Of a DNA stretch of 64,000 nucleotides, positions 57,704 through 64,000 are shown piece by piece (the first letter of the stretch is position 1; every line of letters starts with the position of its first letter). The notes beneath the pieces are model-generated. The model was not told the origin of the DNA. It searched no databases and saw nothing but the letters and a program-made list of their open reading frames with translations. A program made the translations under genes and the position numbers. Origin of the DNA: an uncultured Prevotellaceae bacterium (lineage in GTDB: Bacteria; Bacteroidota; Bacteroidia; Bacteroidales; Bacteroidaceae); contig CACYKA010000005.1 in the NCBI GenBank assembly GCA_902774795.1, positions 19,339-83,338 on the forward strand, in the 5' to 3' direction.

Positions 57704-60319
57704 TTATCTTCCTGCTTGTTTTACCATTTCGCGTATATCGTCGCAGAAGCGGTGGTTCTGCATCATGTCATCAATATTTATATGCATGCGGTATCTCCAG
57801 TAGTGGTGCGGATTAGCAGGTATGTTGATGCGCTCAGCATTGGCATCCGGCAACCTAAGCTCCTCGCTGACAGCGAGCCAGTCTTGCAGTGAGAGTATGC
57901 ACAGCATAGAGCCGGACTGCAGATTACGCAGCATGATGTCACGGGCGAGCCATGCCGGCAGCGGATGCGGCGCGTTGTCGTGGCGTCCGAGAACGTTGGT
58001 GTAATAGTTATGTGCCCTGTTATAGTCTTCGTCCCACCACATGCGGAGTGTTGGCATATCGTGTGAATCGATGGTACATACCGAGCGGTAAGGATAGTGC
58101 TCGGGGAGTCCAAACTGCAAGCCTGGTTCCTTTGGCATAGACTGTACTTCAAGAGAAAGAATGCGCAAGTCGTTGAGTACTGCCGGCACACATTCTGGTA
58201 TCATTCCGAGGTCTTCGGCGCAAACCAGCATTCTCGTTGCCTCTACCAATCGCGGCAGTTTCTTCATAGCCTCTTGCTTCCAGAAGTCATTATTGCGGCG
58301 ATAGTAGAAATCATCGTATAGCCTGTTGAAGGCAGCCTTCTCGCTGTCATTCAGTAGCATTCTGTATATATATGTCTGCTGTGCAGCTATACGTGGATGG
58401 TAGAGTCGGGGATTACGGTGGTCTTTCAGGAAGAGCACATTGCTGACGAGGGTATATAGGCCGTCTCGCAGATTGTCATCATCGGTGATTGCGGTCTGTA
58501 TCTTCCGCTGTGTGTCATATTCCTCCCTCATCAGGTAAAGTCCGCCTTGGTATGGAGTTACGAAGGTATCACGCACATACGCTGCCCTTGGTCCGAAGAT
58601 GTCTTCAAGTATTTCCTTCGTGATGTAAGGCTTAGTAAACGGTTCCCTGCGCATCTGCAGTCCGTAGGCACTGATTTCTTCTGCGCTGAGCGGCAGGGCA
58701 GGCTGGAACTGTCCCAGCAGTCCGTGTACTGAATGGACTGGTATTTCCCATATTCTGAAGAATCCCAGCACATGGTCAATACGGTATGCATCAAAATACT
58801 TCTGCATATTGCGGAATCGGCGTACCCACCACTGGCATCCGTCCTTCATCATCTCCTCCCAGTTATATGTCGGAAATCCCCAGTTCTGTCCGTTGATGGA
58901 GAATTCGTCAGGCGGTGCTCCTGCACTTCCCTTGAGGTTGAAGTACTTCGGCTCCTGCATTACGTCGCATCCGTTGCGGTGTACTCCGATGGGTATGTCT
59001 CCCTTGAGCACTACGCGCTTGCTCCGTGCATATTCATGTGCCTCATGCATCTGTTTCGCAAGCAGGAATTGCACGAAGAAATAATATTCTTGTGGGGCAG
59101 GCTTATAGGTTTTGTCCCTTTCGGTGCAGAATTGTGCGTATGTGGTTAGCCATTCCTTCTCTTCATCATACCATGCCTTGTATTCAGGAGAGGCAAGAAC
59201 TTTTTCTCCCTCCTGGCGGAAAAGCAACATGAGATATTCATTCTTGGCATCGTTGACGCGCTCGTAGTCAATTTGCGGCAGGGCGTTGAGCTCTTGTTGG
59301 AGATGCTCGAACCTCTCCATACAGGACACGTCTTTAAGCGGAGGCAGTTGCCTGAGGTCGATGTATTGCGGGTGCAGGGCAAAGACGCTGATGCAGGAGT
59401 ATGGATATGAGTCCGTCCATGTGTGTGTTACGGTAGTATCATTGACAGGCAGCAGCTGGAGCACTCTCTGTCCGGTATATGCTATCCAGTCTATCATGCA
59501 TATAAGGTCGCCGAAGTCACCCACTCCGAAACTCCCTTTGGTGCGCAGGGAGAACAGAGGTATAAGAGTGCCGGCTTTCTTGACGTCCCATATTGCGAAG
59601 AACGACTGTGAGAGTTCGTATTCCACTATCTCGCCTTTCCTCATACGCGGCACTGTGATGTGGCGGTTTTCACCCGTCTCCCACATTATGTTTTTCTTCG
59701 AGAATCCGTTGAAACAGTCTTCTTCGCTTACGGCTATGAACTTATATTCCAGGTTTTCCCCTACGGTATATTCCGCATCAATGTCGCAGATCCATTCATT
59801 CGGAGCCTGTTCAAAGCACGGTATTGCCCTGTTGGTGTCCCAGTCTCCCAGTACAGGATGCTGTCCTATTAGGTACAGCTTCTGTGAGCCCTTCAATTGG
59901 GGCGCCCTCACTTTCAGTCTGAGAATGGTGGGAGAACTCCTGTGAAAGTGTCTTCCCGCCTCTCTTCTGTTGATGCATTGGGTAAATGCCGAACTGTAGA
60001 GATAGGAGTCGTGCGGAATCTCTATCCATGTGTCATAAACAGTATATTGCTGAACTCCGGCCTGTCCGATGTTAAGCCTGTGAGCCTGTGTTGTCCATTC
60101 ACTACGTATTATCCTGTCGCCAGAGTGCAGGGTATAATAATAGTCGAGAGCCTCATTTTCAAAGTCATGCAACTCTGCATCACTGAATTTCAACTCTTGT
60201 GACCAGTTACCATTGTCCTGTGTCATTCCATGCACTGTAACACCATTCTTCCTGTGTATGTTCAGGCAGATGTTCTCTCCGGGATTAACTCCGTAGTAAA
60301 TGTTGAATTTTATGTTCAT
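57704..60319 (-). CDS. malQ: 4-alpha-glucanotransferase (amylomaltase, GH77) with CBM20 domains
   Basis: 871 residues. Two N-terminal starch-binding CBM20-type domains (~1-105 and ~130-240; LYLIGQHPVLGDWDTNRAIP) precede the GH77 barrel (~270-860). Catalytic residues are the nucleophile Asp in YRIDHVLGFFRIWEIP (~515), the Glu in CAEDLGMIPECVP (~701) and the Asp in SIDSHDMPTL (~752). The layout equals plant DPE2 and the common Bacteroidetes MalQ. It disproportionates malto-oligosaccharides in the cytosol and would work with the GH13 enzyme downstream. It overlaps the antiporter gene by 4 bp. Confidence 0.94.
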   Translation of the reverse strand: MNIKFNIYYGVNPGENICLNIHRKNGVTVHGMTQDNGNWSQELKFSDAELHDFENEALDYYYTLHSGDRIIRSEWTTQAHRLNIGQAGVQQYTVYDTWIEIPHDSYLYSSAFTQCINRREAGRHFHRSSPTILRLKVRAPQLKGSQKLYLIGQHPVLGDWDTNRAIPCFEQAPNEWICDIDAEYTVGENLEYKFIAVSEEDCFNGFSKKNIMWETGENRHITVPRMRKGEIVEYELSQSFFAIWDVKKAGTLIPLFSLRTKGSFGVGDFGDLICMIDWIAYTGQRVLQLLPVNDTTVTHTWTDSYPYSCISVFALHPQYIDLRQLPPLKDVSCMERFEHLQQELNALPQIDYERVNDAKNEYLMLLFRQEGEKVLASPEYKAWYDEEKEWLTTYAQFCTERDKTYKPAPQEYYFFVQFLLAKQMHEAHEYARSKRVVLKGDIPIGVHRNGCDVMQEPKYFNLKGSAGAPPDEFSINGQNWGFPTYNWEEMMKDGCQWWVRRFRNMQKYFDAYRIDHVLGFFRIWEIPVHSVHGLLGQFQPALPLSAEEISAYGLQMRREPFTKPYITKEILEDIFGPRAAYVRDTFVTPYQGGLYLMREEYDTQRKIQTAITDDDNLRDGLYTLVSNVLFLKDHRNPRLYHPRIAAQQTYIYRMLLNDSEKAAFNRLYDDFYYRRNNDFWKQEAMKKLPRLVEATRMLVCAEDLGMIPECVPAVLNDLRILSLEVQSMPKEPGLQFGLPEHYPYRSVCTIDSHDMPTLRMWWDEDYNRAHNYYTNVLGRHDNAPHPLPAWLARDIMLRNLQSGSMLCILSLQDWLAVSEELRLPDANAERINIPANPHHYWRYRMHINIDDMMQNHRFCDDIREMVKQAGR

Positions 60320-61308
60320 ATAACGAGATAAGTGTAGTATGCTATTGCCATTATAACCAATATGGCACCTTCATTGCGTGTGATGATGAGGGTTTTCTGT
60401 CCGAAGGCCGTCAGTATCCATAGTATTACGGAAGATGCGAGTAGCACCATGATATCTGTTGTTGTCACACCTCCTATTCCGAGCGGGAAGATAACCGCCG
60501 ATGTCCCAAGTACGAAGAATACGTTGAAGACCACGCTGCCCACAACGTTGCCCAGCGCCATTGCCGTATCGCCTTTCCTTGCCGCCATAACCGATGCTGC
60601 GAGCTCAGGGGCTGAAGTACCGGCTGAGACGATGGTGAGCGCTATTACTGATTCGCTTACGCCAATCCAGCGTGCTATTCCAGAAGCCCCCTCTACCAGT
60701 CCGTCGCCGCCTGCAACGAGCAGCACTAATCCGATGATGACCCACATTATGTCTTTCCACAGCGGCCTTACCTTGTCTGACGATGCCTCGGAATTGGCCT
60801 TCTTTTGCTTGTTGCTTTGGGCTATTGAAAGCGTATAAGACATGAATACCGCAAAGGTGCAGAGCATGAGGAGTCCGTCACTTCGTGAGATGGAATCAGG
60901 ATACGGCATCACATTGCCGTCAGAAGGGGAAAGCAGTCTGTCGAAGGCGGTGATAGCCACGAAGAGGCTGGAAAGCACAACGAAGGGCACATCATACTTC
61001 ATGTTGCGACGGTCAATGACAATAGGAGCTACCATAGCCGTTATGCCTACTATGCCCAGAATGTTGAAGATATTAGACCCCACGACGTTTCCGAGAGCCA
61101 TATCAGCATTTCCCTTGAAGGCAGAAACCACGCTGACTACAAATTCCGGTGCAGAGCTGCCTACTGCAACAATGGTAAGTCCCACCACAATGGTAGGAAT
61201 ACCAAAGTGGTGGGCTATGGATGCTGCTCCATCAGTGAGCCAGTCGGCTCCTTTGATGATGGCGAGCAGGCCTATTGTGAATTCTAATACGAAGAAGAGT
61301 TCCTGCAT
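60316..61308 (-). CDS. yrbG: Calcium/sodium antiporter (CaCA, YrbG family)
   Basis: 330 residues with two inverted repeats of five TM segments. Each repeat has the conserved alpha motif: GSSAPEFVVSVVSAFKGNAD with GNVVGSNIFNILGI, and GTSAPELAASVMAARKGDTA with GNVVGSVVFNVFFV. The acidic residues in these motifs bind the cation. It overlaps fumarase (TGATG) and malQ (4 bp), which indicates tight translational coupling although the functions differ. Confidence 0.93.
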   Translation of the reverse strand: MQELFFVLEFTIGLLAIIKGADWLTDGAASIAHHFGIPTIVVGLTIVAVGSSAPEFVVSVVSAFKGNADMALGNVVGSNIFNILGIVGITAMVAPIVIDRRNMKYDVPFVVLSSLFVAITAFDRLLSPSDGNVMPYPDSISRSDGLLMLCTFAVFMSYTLSIAQSNKQKKANSEASSDKVRPLWKDIMWVIIGLVLLVAGGDGLVEGASGIARWIGVSESVIALTIVSAGTSAPELAASVMAARKGDTAMALGNVVGSVVFNVFFVLGTSAVIFPLGIGGVTTTDIMVLLASSVILWILTAFGQKTLIITRNEGAILVIMAIAYYTYLVI

Positions 61309-62927
61309 CAGAATTGCTTGAAGAAGTCGTTACCCTTGTCATCAACGAGGATGAACGCTGGGAAGTTTTCTACTCGTATCTTCCAGATTGCTTCCATTCC
61401 GAGCTCAGGATACTCTACGCATTCAATGCTCTTGATGTTGCTGGAAGAAAGGTATGCAGCTGGTCCGCCGATAGAACCGAGGTAGAAGCCGCCATGCTTC
61501 TTACATGCATCGGTAACTACCTGTGTGCGGTTACCCTTGGCAATCATTACCAGTGAGCCGCCGTTGTCCTGGAATTCATCGCAGTATGGATCCATACGGT
61601 TTGCCGTTGTCGGTCCCATAGAGCCGCATGGCATTCCAGCCGGAGTCTTTGCAGGTCCAGCATAGAGCACTGGGTGGTCCTTGAAATACTGTGGCATTCC
61701 TTCTCCTGCATCCAGACGTGCCTTAATCTTGGCATGTGCTATGTCGCGAGCCACGATGATGGTGCCGTTGAGGCTTACGCGTGTTGAAACAGGATATTTG
61801 GACAGTTCCTTGCAAACTTCAGATATAGGCTGGTCGAGATTTATCTGGATTGCGTCCCCTTCACCTGCCTGACGCAGTGCCTCTGGAATCAGTTCGTAAG
61901 GTTTATCGTCCATCTTCTCAATCCATATACCGTCCTTGTTAATCTTTGCCTTGATGTTGCGGTCGGCAGAGCAAGATACGCCAAGACCTATAGGGCATGA
62001 TGCTCCGTGACGTGGCAGGCGGACTACTCTTACGTCGTGAGCAAATGCTGTACCGCCGAACTGAGCACCGAAGCCAATCTTCTTTGCCTCTTCGAGCAGC
62101 TGCTTCTCAAGTTCAACGTCGCGGAAGGCACGTCCTGTCTCGTCGCCTGTTGTTGGCAGTGAGTCATAGAACTTCGTTGAAGCCAGCTTTACGGTCAGCA
62201 GGTTCTTCTCAGCTGATGTGCCGCCGATGACGAAAGCAATGTGGTATGGAGGACATGCAGCCGTTCCGAGGCTCTTCATCTTTTCTACGAGGAAAGGAAC
62301 GAGAGTACCTGGGTTCTGTATGCGTGCCTTGGTCTCCTGATACAGGTATGTCTTGTTTGCAGAGCCGCCGCCCTTAACCACACAGAGGAATCTGTATTCC
62401 ATTCCGTGGGTAGCTTCGATATCAATCTGTGCTGGCAGGTTGCATTTTGTGTTCACCTCGTTATACATGTCGAGGGGAGCATTCTGTGAGTATCTCAGGT
62501 TGTCGGTGGTGTAGGTGTTATATACACCCTTTGCCAGAGGCTCTTCGTCTTCGAAGCCTGTCCATACCTGCTGTCCCTTCTCTGCGTGTATGATAGCGGT
62601 GCCGGTGTCCTGGCAGAATGGTAACTGTCCCTTGCAAGCCACCTCGGCGTTACGGAGCATGGTGAGAGCCACGTACTTGTCGTTGTCACTTGCCTCTGGT
62701 GAGTTGAGTATGCTTGCCACTTTCTCATTATGCTCGCGACGCAACATGAAGTTTACATCGTGGAAAGCCTGTGTTGTGAGCAGCTCGAGTGCTTCCTTGC
62801 TGACTTTCAGGATAGGATTACCCTCAAATTCACTTACACTGACACCGTCCTTTGAAATAAGACGGTATTCTGTCTTGTCTTCGCCCAGCTGAAACATCGG
62901 GGCGTACTTAAATTCTACGTTTGCCAT
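61308..62927 (-). CDS. Fumarate hydratase class I
   Basis: 539 residues from ATG 62927 ([11 protein letters not shown]); the earlier ATG at 62981 would overlap the upstream gene. [4Fe-4S] ligands are in [20 protein letters not shown] and MDPYCDEFQ; substrate motifs [10 protein letters not shown] and [14 protein letters not shown] are present. It is the oxygen-sensitive class I enzyme, interconverting fumarate and malate, and would run in the reductive direction for fumarate respiration or succinate formation in an anaerobe. It starts the tightly overlapping run fumarase-yrbG-malQ. Confidence 0.95.
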   Translation of the reverse strand: MANVEFKYAPMFQLGEDKTEYRLISKDGVSVSEFEGNPILKVSKEALELLTTQAFHDVNFMLRREHNEKVASILNSPEASDNDKYVALTMLRNAEVACKGQLPFCQDTGTAIIHAEKGQQVWTGFEDEEPLAKGVYNTYTTDNLRYSQNAPLDMYNEVNTKCNLPAQIDIEATHGMEYRFLCVVKGGGSANKTYLYQETKARIQNPGTLVPFLVEKMKSLGTAACPPYHIAFVIGGTSAEKNLLTVKLASTKFYDSLPTTGDETGRAFRDVELEKQLLEEAKKIGFGAQFGGTAFAHDVRVVRLPRHGASCPIGLGVSCSADRNIKAKINKDGIWIEKMDDKPYELIPEALRQAGEGDAIQINLDQPISEVCKELSKYPVSTRVSLNGTIIVARDIAHAKIKARLDAGEGMPQYFKDHPVLYAGPAKTPAGMPCGSMGPTTANRMDPYCDEFQDNGGSLVMIAKGNRTQVVTDACKKHGGFYLGSIGGPAAYLSSSNIKSIECVEYPELGMEAIWKIRVENFPAFILVDDKGNDFFKQF

Positions 62928-62955
62928 AATGTTGTTATTATTTAGGTTCCTTTTT

Positions 62956-64000
62956 TTATTTGTAACTTGGGAAAATGTCATCCAGTGTCAGACGCTTTAC
63001 AGGTCCCAGCTTTTCAAGTTCCGGAATGTTGAGTTCTGACTCCTTGCCTAAAATGAGATACTTCATGGGCTTGCCCTTGATGTTCTCCTGCTCAAAGTTT
63101 ACTACGTCCTGCAGTGTAATCGTCGGCACAACCTCCCAGAATACCTTGTTGAGATCGTAGTCGATGCCCAGACGGCGTGCGCTGAGGTATCTGTTTATAG
63201 CTCCAGCTTTCACGGTGCGCTGTGCAGCGATGCTCTTCAGCATGTTCTGCTTGGCAGTGTTGAAGGCAGCTTCTGACTGCGGAATGGTGTCGGTGATGGC
63301 CTTGAAGGTATTTATGCAGTCATCCATCTTGTCAGTCTGTGAGATGATGTGCTGCTGGTAGTATTCCGTGTCATTCTTGCGACCCGGTGTGTTGTATGTT
63401 GCCCATGCGTTGTAAGCCAGTCCAGGCAGCTTGTCAATGTCCAGCTTCTTTCCCTCGTTGTGTATCATACGCATGTTGATATTCGGAGCATCGTATGGTG
63501 CGAGATAGACCTCATTAGTAGGGGTCATAAGCTTTGTATAGTATTTGTTTTCTGGCACATCCTTGAAGTCCTTTATCTTTGCACTCGGACATTTTGCGAT
63601 AATGTCCTTCAGTTTGCTCAGACTTGCAGGTCCCCAGTATATCACCTCATGCTTCATGGAGGTAAGACCCTTCAGCAGTTCGGTGAACACGGCGGGATCC
63701 ATCTGACGCATCTCGCTGACGCTTGGCATATTGTTCGTCGGGTTCTTCTCGCCGTAGAGACCGTAGCTGACGAGGGCACCATAGCAGTTGCTCTGCTTGT
63801 TGCGTCTTTCCATGCGTGACTTTGCCGTCTGGTCGAGCAGCTTGTTATATACTGCTGTATCCGACTTCAGGTTCTGCAGCAGGTTTTCCATCATGGTGAT
63901 AGCCTTCGGCATGTTCTCCTGCAGGCCGGAAACGGAGATTGATGTTACGTCGTCGCCTACGCTGACGTTGTAGCTGCATGCGATGTCGTAGAAGTCTCTC
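62956..64000 (-). CDS. M16-family peptidase, C-terminal part (5' end beyond window)
   Basis: The stop is at 62956 and the frame stays open to the right edge (29 further codons upstream of the ATG at 63912, reading [17 protein letters not shown]). The visible part (~347 residues) resembles the C-terminal non-catalytic half of pitrilysin/insulinase proteins: [13 protein letters not shown] ... [20 protein letters not shown] ... [15 protein letters not shown]. The HxxEH zinc site would lie in the missing N-terminal half. It is a likely periplasmic protease; it lies 28 bp upstream of fumarase on the same strand. Confidence 0.8.
   Translation of the reverse strand, partial: RDFYDIACSYNVSVGDDVTSISVSGLQENMPKAITMMENLLQNLKSDTAVYNKLLDQTAKSRMERRNKQSNCYGALVSYGLYGEKNPTNNMPSVSEMRQMDPAVFTELLKGLTSMKHEVIYWGPASLSKLKDIIAKCPSAKIKDFKDVPENKYYTKLMTPTNEVYLAPYDAPNINMRMIHNEGKKLDIDKLPGLAYNAWATYNTPGRKNDTEYYQQHIISQTDKMDDCINTFKAITDTIPQSEAAFNTAKQNMLKSIAAQRTVKAGAINRYLSARRLGIDYDLNKVFWEVVPTITLQDVVNFEQENIKGKPMKYLILGKESELNIPELEKLGPVKRLTLDDIFPSYK

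Overview
The window looks like chromosome of a Bacteroidales bacterium, most likely Prevotella or a close relative (Prevotellaceae). The grounds are sequence-based. Promoters follow the Bacteroidetes pattern (TAnnTTTG at -7, sometimes with TTTG at -33) and Shine-Dalgarno sequences are mostly absent. The gene families are also typical: an ExbB-ExbD-ExbD-TonB operon, BspA-type repeats with C-terminal sorting-like tails, DUF4292, DUF6057, a helix-hairpin-helix/beta-barrel protein, a CBM20-GH77 amylomaltase and a membrane-anchored AraC regulator. I see no rRNA, transposase, integrase or CRISPR array.

Layout. 1-2.8 kb: two AT-rich hypothetical genes (the first cut by the window edge) and a 1.26-kb repeat-rich gap. 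2.8-18.7 kb: a probable minus-strand operon encoding a 3299-residue secreted protein with LamG and FnIII-like domains, a 231-residue membrane protein, a 1228-residue secreted CUB/Ig/BspA-type protein and a 61-residue small protein. It is divergent from a plus-strand regulator with a multi-TM N-terminus and an AraC DNA-binding C-terminus. The 231-residue protein resembles the membrane half of that regulator without the DNA-binding domain. A perfect 17-bp inverted repeat with extra half-sites lies between the divergent genes. 18.9-28.8 kb: AzlCD, a GH3 glycosidase, GluQ-RS, cytidine deaminase, a PAP2/beta-barrel fusion, a Gate-domain membrane protein overlapping a Fur-family gene tail to tail, an unknown gene and YraN. 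28.9-36 kb: tRNA-Met(CAU), then TonB-ExbD-ExbD-ExbB with a PstS-like lipoprotein and a TPR protein downstream, then an aspartate aminotransferase. 36-44.9 kb: LptF/G permease, a stand-alone AICAR transformylase, a detached RNR C-terminal-like protein, HhH/beta-barrel protein, a DUF3089 hydrolase, a His-rich/Cys-rich divergent pair and an FNT channel. 45-53 kb: LpxH, a DUF59 protein, RadC, GT2, EF-P, L34, dUTPase, TPR, DUF4292 and EnvC-like proteins. 53-64 kb: one minus-strand run of M16 peptidase (cut at the edge), class I fumarase, Ca/Na antiporter, MalQ, DUF6057, a CxxCH/PD40 lipoprotein and a GH13 enzyme.

The most unusual genome-scale signal is a dispersed class of 7-bp-period tandem arrays. 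Each locus has its own heptamer. They sit between genes but also in frame inside genes, where three units make a 21-bp, 7-residue repeat. One array encodes the hydrophobic core of a lipoprotein signal peptide. A separate GC-rich repeat family is shared between distant gaps, and one copy supplies the last ~27 codons of the GH13 gene.

All functional calls come from motifs read by eye; no database search was run.
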